Assembly (NCBI GenBank): GCA_016926925.1
Contig: JAFGNQ010000064.1
Span: forward strand, 1-13,143
DNA from: Candidatus Aminicenantota bacterium
GTDB taxonomy: Bacteria; Acidobacteriota; Aminicenantia; Aminicenantales; Aminicenantaceae
Length of the DNA stretch: 13,143 bases
Direction of reading: 5' to 3'
Shown here: positions 5,058-13,143 of the stretch, piece by piece
Layout of the letters: each line of letters opens with the position of its first letter
Numbering within the stretch: the first letter of the stretch is position 1
Made by a program: the position numbers and the translations under genes
Notes under the pieces: model-generated
The model's database searches: none
Seen by the model: only the letters and a program-made list of their open reading frames with translations
Told to the model about the DNA's origin: nothing

Positions 5058-8000
5058 CTAGACGGGAATCCATCGTTTTATGGAGGTAAAGTAGAGCCCC
5101 GATTCTTTGATCAGCTCCCCGGTGATCTCAGCCCAGAAACGGCTGTAAATGCGGATCTGAGGCGTGTAATAATCTACATAAGTTTGCAGGTCATCAACGA
5201 TCTCGTCGGTCTTGTAATCGGCGATCACCCAACCCCCTTCCTCCTTGAAGACAAGATCGATCACTCCGGATAGACGGACAGGAAAATCTCCCACAAATCC
5301 CAAATCCCGACCTTTCACCTTCAACGAAAAAGGGGCTTCGAACAGACTTATTCCGGCATTGAGGGCTCTCTCCCAGAGAGCCGATGAACAGATGCTGTCG
5401 ATGAGTGCCTGCAAACGTTCTTTTTCCCCGAGATCCATCTCCTCGTCCGCCATCGCATTTTCGATGATGCTGTTTGTATCCGGTTTCTCTTCATCGCCGG
5501 CACGAATGCTCCTGCCAAGCCCGTCTAAAACACGGTGCACAACACGACCCCAGCTCATGCCCAAACTGCCTCTCCTACAAGCCGGAATCTCCAGCCCCTC
5601 CTTGGCAAGAGCAGTAACCGTTTCCAACCCATAGCCCGGTTTCACCGCAATCTCAACACTCTCCCTCAAATTTCTCCGGGCGCCATCCAGTTCCTCTCTG
5701 TCGACCAGGAGCTTCTCTCTCTTCTCGATCACCCTTTTTTGAGAAATTTCCAGTTCCCGGACTTCATCCAGAGCATCATCCAGAACACCCCAGGCCCTTC
5801 TTTCTCCCAGATTGTGGGCATAGGTACTGACGACCAAAATATTCCGGGCTCTCGTCGCAGCAACATACATCAGCCGCATCTCCTCGGCCGCTTGATATCT
5901 CTTCTCTTCTTTCACGGCCTCATTCCATCCTGCCGGCTGAGACAGCAGAATCGGCCAATACCGCCCTCTCCGCTCAAACAGAAAATAGCCTCTCGGTCCT
6001 TCTTTATCGGTTCGCACGATATGTTTGTCAGGCTCACGATCCTTCATCCCCACTGGATTTGCCAGGAATACGACCGGTGCTTCCAGCCCTTTTGCCTTGT
6101 GCAGGTTCATCAACCTCACAGCGTCCGCCCTGCCAGGCGTTAGACTCATCTCCTCTATATCAAAAACAGAAGTCAAATCATCCAAATATCCAGCCAAGGT
6201 CGAAAACGAAGTTTCCCCCTCCCTCTCACGGCCGCGCAATATCTCCAGGAGTTTAAACAGGTTGCCGGCTTTGCTGCTTCCCATCTCAGTAGAGGCCAGG
6301 TAATTGATAATCCCGGAAGTTTCGAATATTCTTTCAAGTGCCGTCGAAGCAGGATACTCTACAGTCCACTTCCACCATTGCCGCAGCATCATCAATCTTG
6401 AAGTCACTCCTTCACCCGGATTGACATTTCCTTCTTCGAAGCTTTGCAGAAAAGAAAACCTCCCGCCCCTCCGTTTGAAATTGAGAAGTTCGTCATCGCT
6501 CGTACCGAAGAAAATGCCGCGCAGCACCGCCACAGTGAAAATCGGATTTTCGGGGTCATTCAACGCCTTGGTAAGAGTGACAATCTCTCTGATCTCTTCC
6601 GATTCGGCAAAGGCTCCCCCACCCGTTATTTCGAAAGGTATACCCCTGTCTTCCAATGCACGCGCATAGATCTGCATGTTTTTCCTGTACCGGAACAGCA
6701 GCATAAAGTCCGAAGGGCTCGCCTCAGGTTCAAGCCCCCGTTCCCTCTCCTTCCGGCTCCTGGCCAGCCGCAGATTTCCCTCACAAGCCCACTTGATGTA
6801 ATCACCGATAGCCCCGGCATCATACTGAGCGATAAAAACCTGCTTGTTCCTCTCCATCCTGGGAACCGTAATCTTGAAAACACCGGACCGGGCTTTGGAA
6901 ATGTCCGGTCTCAATGTATTGAGAGGTGCGAATGCAGCCTGATGAGGAGTGAAATCCTTGGGAAAAACATCCCTAAAAAGGGGATTCGCCCAGTCCCTCA
7001 GAGTGTTCATCGAGCGGAAATTAGCTGTCAATGGAAGAACCTCACCTCCCGCACGTTCGATCTGCTTTTTGACGAGACTGTAGGTATCGATGTCGGCACG
7101 ACGGAAACGAAAAATCGATTGTTTGGGGTCTCCCACAAGAAAGAGCGAACCCGGCCTTGGGCTCAACTTTCGCCAATCGCGCTCTTCACAATCCGTCCCG
7201 GAGAGGTAGAGAAGCACTTCCGCCTGGACAGGATCCGTATCCTGGAATTCATCGACCAGAATGTGCGTGTACTTCCGGCTGAAGTAGCGCCTCACCTCCG
7301 GATTTTCCTTGAGCAGACGCGAGGCAAAAATCAGGAGATCCTCGAAATTGACCCGGGACCTGGCTTTCCTCATGGAACCAAAATAGGCCACAGCCGGTTT
7401 CAAAAAGGTCAGGATGATGGAGTGTCGGTACTCGCGCCACTGCCGAAGCGCATCCTCGACTACCCGTTCCCGGAAATAGTCGAACTCTTTCTTGAAAGCA
7501 GCAGACTCTTCTTTAGAAGGCCAACTGCCTCTCTTCACAGCCATCTCTTTGTCGAGAAGCTCGTACGTCTCCATCAGGAAACGGTGGTCATCGAAGCCCA
7601 GGTTTTTCTCCCGCATAAAGCACCGCCGCAACACGGTCTGGAGTTGATCGAAACCTTTTTCCGGCTCTTCATACGGAATGCGTTGTTTCGCCCGGCGCAG
7701 GAAATCCCGGAACTCTAACCGGTATTGCGAAAAATCCGGCTTCCGGGAATTTCCTTCCATGAGTTCGACTTCGGGGAAGTGACAAATGGTGGTAAAAGCA
7801 TCCTTCAGGTCTTCGGGGGCCAAACCTGCATCGTCGAGTTTTTGCAGTGTTTCTTCATCCTCCAGCCTGGCCTTGACCATATAATCATACCAGCACTTGT
7901 CTCTGTAAAGTGCGTCCTCGATCTCCTCCATTTCCTTAAACTCGGGATCCAGGGAAATCTCGATCGGTCGTTCGCGGAGAAGCCTGGAGCAGAAGGAGTG

Positions 8001-8324
8001 GATGGTCTCAATAGAACACTGTTCCAGATTTTTCAGCGCTTCCTCAAGCCTGGCCCTAACTGCTGCATTTCCGGCCCCCAGCAACTCTCGCTCCAGATCA
8101 GTCTGGAAACGTCCCCTGAGTTCTGCCGCCGCCTTCCTGGTAAAGGTCACGGCCGCCAAGTTTTGGATCCGGCACCGTCCTGCGATCAGCAAGGCCAGCA
8201 TCCTGTCGACCAGACTTTTTGTTTTCCCAGAACCGGCTCCCGCCTCAACCAGAAATGTTTTATCCAACTCCCGGACGATTTTCAGCCTTGCTTCTCTGTC
8301 GGCAAGGTCGGTTTTTTTTGTCAT
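5058..8324 (-). CDS. addA: AddA-type helicase-nuclease (UvrD/RecB family)
   Basis: This is the helicase and nuclease subunit of an AddAB-type enzyme (1088 aa; AddA is usually 1150-1250), which unwinds and resects DNA ends for RecA loading. All superfamily 1A motifs are visible: Walker A AGAGSGKT (28-35), Ia AVTFTRKAAAEL (58-69), II LVDEFQD (356-362), III FLVGDPKQSIFRFRRADI (395-412), IV TANFRS (433-438), V RLMNLHKAKGLE (737-748) and VI YVAATRAR (820-827). A C-terminal RecB-like PD-(D/E)XK nuclease follows, with H930, D1023 in GVIDLVF, D1036 and K1038 in ADYKT, and the QIRIY (QxxxY) motif at 1056-1060, so both activities look intact. The start ATG has only a weak purine-rich site and is followed by a run of eight A (codons 2-5). 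It lies 76 bp after addB, so the two are probably one transcript. That gap holds ATCCGGC twice, 11 bp apart. Confidence 0.93.
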   Translation of the reverse strand: MTKKTDLADREARLKIVRELDKTFLVEAGAGSGKTKSLVDRMLALLIAGRCRIQNLAAVTFTRKAAAELRGRFQTDLERELLGAGNAAVRARLEEALKNLEQCSIETIHSFCSRLLRERPIEISLDPEFKEMEEIEDALYRDKCWYDYMVKARLEDEETLQKLDDAGLAPEDLKDAFTTICHFPEVELMEGNSRKPDFSQYRLEFRDFLRRAKQRIPYEEPEKGFDQLQTVLRRCFMREKNLGFDDHRFLMETYELLDKEMAVKRGSWPSKEESAAFKKEFDYFRERVVEDALRQWREYRHSIILTFLKPAVAYFGSMRKARSRVNFEDLLIFASRLLKENPEVRRYFSRKYTHILVDEFQDTDPVQAEVLLYLSGTDCEERDWRKLSPRPGSLFLVGDPKQSIFRFRRADIDTYSLVKKQIERAGGEVLPLTANFRSMNTLRDWANPLFRDVFPKDFTPHQAAFAPLNTLRPDISKARSGVFKITVPRMERNKQVFIAQYDAGAIGDYIKWACEGNLRLARSRKERERGLEPEASPSDFMLLFRYRKNMQIYARALEDRGIPFEITGGGAFAESEEIREIVTLTKALNDPENPIFTVAVLRGIFFGTSDDELLNFKRRGGRFSFLQSFEEGNVNPGEGVTSRLMMLRQWWKWTVEYPASTALERIFETSGIINYLASTEMGSSKAGNLFKLLEILRGREREGETSFSTLAGYLDDLTSVFDIEEMSLTPGRADAVRLMNLHKAKGLEAPVVFLANPVGMKDREPDKHIVRTDKEGPRGYFLFERRGRYWPILLSQPAGWNEAVKEEKRYQAAEEMRLMYVAATRARNILVVSTYAHNLGERRAWGVLDDALDEVRELEISQKRVIEKREKLLVDREELDGARRNLRESVEIAVKPGYGLETVTALAKEGLEIPACRRGSLGMSWGRVVHRVLDGLGRSIRAGDEEKPDTNSIIENAMADEEMDLGEKERLQALIDSICSSALWERALNAGISLFEAPFSLKVKGRDLGFVGDFPVRLSGVIDLVFKEEGGWVIADYKTDEIVDDLQTYVDYYTPQIRIYSRFWAEITGELIKESGLYFTSIKRWIPV

Positions 8325-8400
8325 TGACTATGTTCCACTTTAATATCCTATATCCGGCGCAAATCCGGCTCCTGTTGCACACGGCACAGCCCCTGCAATT

Positions 8401-11400
8401 TCACTCATAATCCTTAAGCCGTTCGAAGACACTGAAACCGGCCGGATTCTCCGCCCGCTGGGCTTTGGCTTTGGCAGGGGCATCAACCGGACATACCGGC
8501 AGGAAATCGCAGTATTCACATTTGGCATCGGGATTGACGATAAAATTTCCCGCAGCCAGAATATCTGTCAGCACGAGAAGCAGCTCTCTCAGTTTTTGTC
8601 TGTCAACCCGATCCACCAAAATTTCTTTTCCTTCTCCTTTCCTTGTTGGGAAATAGTACCCGCTCTGTATGACCTCGGCCGACTGTTCCAGTCCCAATCT
8701 TTCCAATATCTGCTCGGCCGCCAGGCTGTACAGGGCGTGCTGGAGATTCTTTCCGCGGGCAAAACAATTCAAACCGTCATAAGCACCGTAACCGCCGGTC
8801 TTGTAATCGATCACCCGGTACTGATGCGCACGGAGGCGGTCGATCCTGTCGATCTTTCCTCTAAGCCTTACGGAGCGGCTCCTGTCCACCCGAATCACGG
8901 CCGGCTCATCCATCCTTTCACCGCTCTCTTCTTTCATCCCGAAACTCACTTCGAAGAGGATGGGATCGACTTGAGTGTCGCGATTCTCTTCGGATTTCAG
9001 GAATACGCGGATCGCCTCCATGAGTTCCCGCTTTTCTCCGGCATAAATACCCTCCGAGGGCGGCGGGATTTCTTCCTTTATTTTGACAATGTGGTCGTCG
9101 GCGATTTTTTCGATAAGAAAAAGATGTTTTTCGAGGGAAACGGCCTGCCCTTCTCCCCGGATACTGCGCATGAAGGTGGAAAAGATCTGATGGAGGAGGG
9201 AACCCCGCTGCCGGGCATCCAGCCATCGCGACTGATCGTATTCGAGCTCGTCGGGTTTTTTGATTCCCAGAACGTAGCGCAAGAAATAACCGAAAGGGCA
9301 CCTGGCCAGGGTTTCAAACCGTGAAGCGGACATGACGATGTCCTGATTCAACATAGGGTTGAGCTCTCGCTCATCAACAGCAACCAACCCGTCAAACCAG
9401 GTCAAATGGTTTGCCGCCCTGCTTTCGATCGCCTCGATACCCCGGTTGAGATCCGGAAAATTCCTGCGGATGGATTCTTTTCCGTCCCGCAGGCGGCCCC
9501 GGAACGCAAGCCGGGACAGCCACCAATCGATCTCGTCAAAAGCCATGGCCGATTCCAGGGGCAAAAAGCCGGCGGCCTCAGGAAGCGCTGCGGCCAGCGC
9601 GGAATAATCCAATGCGGGATCTCCCTCGACCAAACGGAAGACCTGAAGCAGCAGCGATGAGGGAAAAGAGGGACGCTCTTCGATAATATCGAAGGAAGAA
9701 AAGCTGAAAACAGCTTTTCCCCTAAGCGAGGCAAGAGTCGATGCCATGGTGAAGAGTTTTTCCTTGAACGCATCGGCTGTAGTCGGCAAAGCATCCGAAA
9801 GGGCTTCTCTTTCCTCATCCAGCAGAATAGGATCCTGATAGGAGGCCCCGGGAAAAGCCCCTTGATCGAGACCTGCAACAAAGAACATCCGCCGCCCCGA
9901 GTATCCTCCATTCCCGTATCCGGCCAGATGGATGTGACCGGGCAAAGGACCGGATGCCCCTACGGACAAACCGTCGACCAGGCTCCTCAGCCATTCAAAA
10001 GCCTCGTGGTTGGAGACCTTCGTATCGGCCGCCAGAGAGGCTTCGTTGAGTCTTGCTGAAAGCGCGGACAGGGCTTCGCGATCGAGATCGTTCCGGACAT
10101 AGGCATACTTTCGGATAAAAATGGAAACACCCTGGCATAAAAGACCCATATCCAGCAAACCCGCATCATCCTCGATCGGCATCAAATATAAAAACTGCCT
10201 GACGAGGCTCTCCAGCCATTTCACCTCCCGGATTGCCGTTTCGATCTGTGTTTCATCCGTCTCTTCCAAATCCTTATCATCATCGAGCTCAGTCCTTTTT
10301 CTGATGCTCTGACGGAGGCTGCCGAGCCGGGAAAGATAGCGCTCCCTGCCCCAACCGATCATGGCGTTCTTCAAATAGCTGCTGATTTTTCGCGGGGATG
10401 GGATTGTCTCATTTTTTTTCCGAGATAACCTCAGAGTGCCTCCTTCGATCATCCGGCAGAGGTCTGCGGCCTGATAGTCATGCTCAGCCCATTCAACAAG
10501 CCCGCGAAAAGCAGTCCCGGGCGCCGTAAAGCCGGCAGGAACGCCCTCGGCATAAGTCACCTTGATTCCGGCTTTGGCGGAAAGGACAAAGAATACGGAC
10601 GGGTATGTAACTCCGGGAGGATGAATCACCTCTACCTGATCGAACGGGATCTTCCCCAGAAGGATACGGCGAAGAATCTCGCGGCATTCATTCGTAGGAC
10701 CGACGGCACAAAACATGGCGGTGTTTTTTTCAAGGGGCTCTTCGGGGGCCTCTTCAGGCGCAAAAAGCCAAGCCATCCGCCCCAAACCCGAAAAAGAGGA
10801 CAGGTGATTTTTTCCAGGGATGGAAGAAAAAATTGTCTGCCCTTTTTTTTCTGATAAATGTCTCCTGGGCCTTTCCAGTCCGAAAACAGGGCCTTGCGGG
10901 ACAAGGGTCAATCTTTCTCCGGCTATCCTCTCCAAGAAGTCTCTTTCAAGCCCGTAGAAGATATGATTTTCCAGGCAGAGATACACCTTATCCAGCACCG
11001 GTTTCGCCGTGCCGATTGCTTCCAGCGCCAGATTGTAGATGCCGGCCTGGTCGAGCAGCAGGCGTGTCTCGAGCTCTTTTTCATATTCTTTAAGCAGCAG
11101 GATGATTTCTTTGCCTTTGTTTTCGTTTATGAATTGTCCGGACTCGAGATTTTTGCTTTCCAAGCCCGCCAGCCTCAAAGCAGCAATCGAACGCTGTAAT
11201 GCTCGCGTCAGGCCGCTCGATATTTCCAGCTCTTTAAAGTACCGGAGCGTTCCCTCCTCCTTAAGCCTCCTGAAGATGTGTTCAACCAGAAAAAGAGAAG
11301 CCGTTCCAGTCACCTTTTTGAGCTTGCGCTTGGAGAGTTCGAAACCGGCCGCATCCTGCCCCAAAGAAGGCAGAGTCATGAATCTCAGATTGATCCAGGA

Positions 11401-11526
11401 ATGACCCCGGGCGACCAGGCTCTCTCCGATTTGATGGCCGATCACATAAGAGGGCACCACAAAGATTTTCTCATCGAGGACATGAGCCTTGAGGTAATCG
11501 GCCATAAAGGAAAGAGTGGTATTCAT
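8401..11526 (-). CDS. addB: AddB-type nuclease subunit with Fe-S staple, no Walker A
   Basis: This is the partner subunit of AddAB (1041 aa from the preferred ATG; AddB is about 1160 in Bacillus). The C-terminal nuclease shows GSLLH with H779, GKID with D893, D907 and K909 in IDYKTG, and QHALY (929-933). Four cysteines match the [4Fe-4S] staple of AddB: C743 in ARCPFGYF and C1003xxC1006x5C1012 near the end. The helicase-like N-terminal region resembles AddB around KIFVVPSYVIGHQIGESL, but the preceding P-loop strand (GxxGxGK) is absent, so it probably does not bind ATP. A GTG at 11538 is in frame, but I prefer the ATG at 11526 because GGTGA lies 8 nt before it, while the GTG has no such site. 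addB leads the block and addA follows, the usual order. Confidence 0.88.
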   Translation of the reverse strand: MNTTLSFMADYLKAHVLDEKIFVVPSYVIGHQIGESLVARGHSWINLRFMTLPSLGQDAAGFELSKRKLKKVTGTASLFLVEHIFRRLKEEGTLRYFKELEISSGLTRALQRSIAALRLAGLESKNLESGQFINENKGKEIILLLKEYEKELETRLLLDQAGIYNLALEAIGTAKPVLDKVYLCLENHIFYGLERDFLERIAGERLTLVPQGPVFGLERPRRHLSEKKGQTIFSSIPGKNHLSSFSGLGRMAWLFAPEEAPEEPLEKNTAMFCAVGPTNECREILRRILLGKIPFDQVEVIHPPGVTYPSVFFVLSAKAGIKVTYAEGVPAGFTAPGTAFRGLVEWAEHDYQAADLCRMIEGGTLRLSRKKNETIPSPRKISSYLKNAMIGWGRERYLSRLGSLRQSIRKRTELDDDKDLEETDETQIETAIREVKWLESLVRQFLYLMPIEDDAGLLDMGLLCQGVSIFIRKYAYVRNDLDREALSALSARLNEASLAADTKVSNHEAFEWLRSLVDGLSVGASGPLPGHIHLAGYGNGGYSGRRMFFVAGLDQGAFPGASYQDPILLDEEREALSDALPTTADAFKEKLFTMASTLASLRGKAVFSFSSFDIIEERPSFPSSLLLQVFRLVEGDPALDYSALAAALPEAAGFLPLESAMAFDEIDWWLSRLAFRGRLRDGKESIRRNFPDLNRGIEAIESRAANHLTWFDGLVAVDERELNPMLNQDIVMSASRFETLARCPFGYFLRYVLGIKKPDELEYDQSRWLDARQRGSLLHQIFSTFMRSIRGEGQAVSLEKHLFLIEKIADDHIVKIKEEIPPPSEGIYAGEKRELMEAIRVFLKSEENRDTQVDPILFEVSFGMKEESGERMDEPAVIRVDRSRSVRLRGKIDRIDRLRAHQYRVIDYKTGGYGAYDGLNCFARGKNLQHALYSLAAEQILERLGLEQSAEVIQSGYYFPTRKGEGKEILVDRVDRQKLRELLLVLTDILAAGNFIVNPDAKCEYCDFLPVCPVDAPAKAKAQRAENPAGFSVFERLKDYE

Positions 11527-11534
11527 GCCGGAAA

Positions 11535-11539
11535 TCACC
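11535..11539 (-). promoter_or_regulatory. Ribosome binding site that decides the addB start
   Basis: On the minus strand GGTGA lies 8 nt before the ATG at 11526. The upstream in-frame GTG (11538) is part of this same site and has no purine-rich sequence of its own, which favours the ATG. Confidence 0.5.
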
Positions 11540-11549
11540 AGTTTTTCTC

Positions 11550-11578
11550 AACCTATAGTCTTCTCAGAAAAATGTCAA
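11550..11578 (-). promoter_or_regulatory. Candidate sigma70 promoter for addBA
   Basis: The minus strand has a perfect -35 box TTGACA (plus 11573-11578). Downstream, TAGGTT is spaced 17 bp (plus 11550-11555) and the overlapping TATAGG is spaced 15 bp (plus 11552-11557). Either would start transcription near 11543, giving a short leader that just contains the addB ribosome binding site. The -10 match is mediocre. Confidence 0.45.
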
Positions 11579-11635
11579 ATCTTCCGGGTAACGGCTGCGG
11601 CTTCTTCCCGGGACGGCAAGAAAGCGGCAATGTCT

Positions 11636-11663
11636 TTGATTACGCACCGGATTGGGATATGAT
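11636..11663 (+). promoter_or_regulatory. Candidate sigma70 promoter for hrpA
   Basis: TTGATT (11636-11641) and TATGAT (11658-11663) are spaced 16 bp, matching four and five of six consensus bases. The start point would be near 11670, about 42 nt before the proposed GTG start of hrpA. With the opposite-facing addB candidate it makes a back-to-back promoter region. Confidence 0.4.
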
Positions 11664-11711
11664 AAACTTCGAAATGCACTAACTTCAAAGAATTTTTAAA
11701 GAAATCAAACA

Positions 11712-13143
11712 GTGGAAAGAATCGATTTGGAAGCCTCGGCGCGAAAGATCATCGGTAGGATTCGCTCGCATTTGCCGCAGGCCATGTTGAGAGATCAATC
11801 CTATGCCCGGCGCAAACTGAACCGCATCCGGAAAAGCGGGCACCCTTCGGAAAAGGGGTCGATCCTCGCTGAGCTCGCCGGTCTCGAAAAAAGGTTGGCA
11901 GCATCGGCCGGGGAAAGAAAAGCCCGGGCACAACGTATTCCCGGAGTCTCTTTTCCCAGAGAACTCCCCATCAGCGCCCGCTCCAGAGAGATCATACAGG
12001 CTATACGGCTCAATCCGGTGGTCATCATCTCCGGCGAGACCGGATGCGGCAAAAGCACCCAGATTCCAAAAATGTGCCTCCGGGCGGGCCGCGGCGTCTC
12101 CGGGATGATTGCCTGTACGCAACCCCGGCGGATCGCCGCCATCACCATCGCCCACCGCATCGCATCCGAGCTCATAGAGAATCTCGGACGCTCCGTAGGC
12201 TATAAGATCCGTTTCCGCGACAAAACAGCACCGGACGGCTACATCAAGATTCTCACCGACGGCATGCTTCTTGCCGAGACGCAGTCCGATCCCCGGCTCA
12301 CCTTCTACGACACATTGATCATCGACGAAGCTCATGAACGAAGCCTCAACATCGATTTTCTGCTCGGCATCACCCGCACGCTCCTGGACGTGCGTCCCGA
12401 GCTCAAGCTCATCATCACCTCAGCTACAATCGACACGGAAAAATTCTCCCGGGCATTTCTCAATGCCCCGGTGATCGAAGTGAGCGGCCGCCAGTATCCG
12501 GTGGAAGTGGAGCATCTCCCGGAGGCCTTTTTCTCTTCAAGGCCCGACAGTTCGGATTATGTGGACCTGGCGACCGAGGCCGTCCATAAAATCAAAAAGA
12601 AAAAAGTGTCGGGCGACATTCTGGTATTCATGCCCACCGAGCAGGACATTCTCGAAACCTGCGAGCGCCTGGAGGGACGGAAATATCCGGGTACGACCAT
12701 CCTGCCTCTCTTTGCCCGTCTCCCCGGCACACAACAGGGAAAGGTCTATCATGTCAAAGGACCCAAGATCGTCGTGGCCACCAACGTGGCCGAGACCTCC
12801 CTCACCATTCCGGGAATTCGCTATGTGGTCGACACCGGTCTGGCCCGGATCTCCCAGTACCAGCCCGGAACCCGGATCAACAGCCTGCCTATCAGTCCCA
12901 TTTCCCAAAGCAGCGCCGATCAGAGGAAAGGCCGGTGCGGCCGGGTCGAGCGCGGCCTCTGCATCAGACTCTACACTGAGAAGGATTACCAAACCCGTCC
13001 GGCCTTCACACCGCCAGAGATCATGCGCGCCAACCTGGCCGAAGTCATCCTCAGGATGATCGACCTGCGGCTGGGTCATCCGGCAGACTTTCCTTTCGTT
13101 GATCGTCCGAAGTCCAAAAACATCAAAGACGGATACGACACCC
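11712..13143 (+). CDS. hrpA: HrpA-type DEAH-box ATP-dependent RNA helicase (3' truncated)
   Basis: This is an open frame with no stop up to the window end (477 complete codons). It is the N-terminal third of an HrpA helicase, which in full length is about 1300 aa. HrpA is a DEAH-box RNA helicase linked in E. coli to mRNA processing and rescue of collided ribosomes. Motifs in order are GETGCGKST (108-116), TQPRRIAA, DEAH (205-208) within IIDEAHERSLNIDFLLG, SAT (237-239), ATNVAETSLTIPG (motif V) and QRKGRCGR (404-411). QRKGRCGR is the HrpA form of motif VI, rather than the HrpB or spliceosomal QRAGRAGR. A basic, helical N-terminal extension (about 1-90) is also typical. An in-frame TAA at 11697 limits the start. 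GTG at 11712 keeps the extension and is my choice, though only a weak AAAGAA precedes it; ATG at 11784 is the alternative. Confidence 0.93.
   Translation, partial: MERIDLEASARKIIGRIRSHLPQAMLRDQSYARRKLNRIRKSGHPSEKGSILAELAGLEKRLAASAGERKARAQRIPGVSFPRELPISARSREIIQAIRLNPVVIISGETGCGKSTQIPKMCLRAGRGVSGMIACTQPRRIAAITIAHRIASELIENLGRSVGYKIRFRDKTAPDGYIKILTDGMLLAETQSDPRLTFYDTLIIDEAHERSLNIDFLLGITRTLLDVRPELKLIITSATIDTEKFSRAFLNAPVIEVSGRQYPVEVEHLPEAFFSSRPDSSDYVDLATEAVHKIKKKKVSGDILVFMPTEQDILETCERLEGRKYPGTTILPLFARLPGTQQGKVYHVKGPKIVVATNVAETSLTIPGIRYVVDTGLARISQYQPGTRINSLPISPISQSSADQRKGRCGRVERGLCIRLYTEKDYQTRPAFTPPEIMRANLAEVILRMIDLRLGHPADFPFVDRPKSKNIKDGYDT

Noticed and set aside
6444..7718. Long plus-strand open frame (424 codons) opposite addA
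   Set aside because: The minus strand here carries the unbroken helicase motifs of addA. The antisense frame shows no family signature and is a shadow of the real gene's composition.
11588..11612. CCGGG/CCCGG inverted repeat between addB and hrpA
   Set aside because: Only about five pairs of GC-rich sequence, expected by chance in DNA of this composition.
11685..12335. Minus-strand open frame (216 codons) opposite the start of hrpA
   Set aside because: The plus strand encodes the Walker A and DEAH motifs of HrpA across the same bases; the antisense product has no recognisable features.
12537..13079. Overlapping open frames on both strands near the window end
   Set aside because: Both are out of frame with HrpA, whose motifs V and VI are clearly read through this stretch without a stop.

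Overview
The window reads as chromosomal DNA of a strictly or facultatively anaerobic Gram-negative bacterium. The best guess is Desulfobacterota (the former Deltaproteobacteria, for example Syntrophus-like or sulfate-reducing lineages). This is an inference from an acyl-CoA dehydrogenase fused into an operon with a complete Fix/ETF electron-transfer set, from the AddAB-type recombination nuclease, and from moderate GC. No rRNA or other phylogenetic marker is present, so the assignment is moderate at best.

Region 1 (1-4163, + strand) is an electron-transfer operon. It holds the 3' end of an acyl-CoA dehydrogenase, then fixC (ETF:quinone oxidoreductase-like flavoprotein), fixX (ferredoxin-like, with eight cysteines in a two-cluster pattern), fixA (ETF beta) and fixB (ETF alpha). 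The first four genes are tightly packed, with one 4-bp overlap and gaps of 7 and 16 bp. fixA and fixB are instead separated by 409 bp of non-coding DNA. That DNA contains two hairpins bracketed by a 7-bp inverted repeat, followed by a plausible sigma70 promoter for fixB. Functionally the dehydrogenase should hand acyl-CoA electrons to, or receive them from, FixAB. FixC and FixX link FixAB to quinone and to a low-potential acceptor, a layout compatible with flavin-based electron bifurcation.

Region 2 (4188-11526, - strand) is a recombination/repair block read right to left: addB (PD-(D/E)XK nuclease with an Fe-S staple and no Walker A motif), addA (UvrD/RecB-family helicase-nuclease), then after about 290 bp a small, highly charged coiled-coil protein of unknown function. 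The last gene converges on fixB with 24 bp between the stop codons.

Region 3 (11712-13143, + strand) is the 5' part of an hrpA-type DEAH-box RNA helicase, cut by the window end. It is divergent from addB. The 185-bp spacer between the two starts carries a candidate promoter in each direction.

I found no tRNA, rRNA, CRISPR array, intact insertion sequence, riboswitch or phage genes. Most of the window is housekeeping. The points deserving a second look are the fixA-fixB spacer, the unusual fixC-X-A-B order linked to the dehydrogenase, the FixX cluster pattern, the missing canonical glutamate in the dehydrogenase, and the coiled-coil gene behind addBA.
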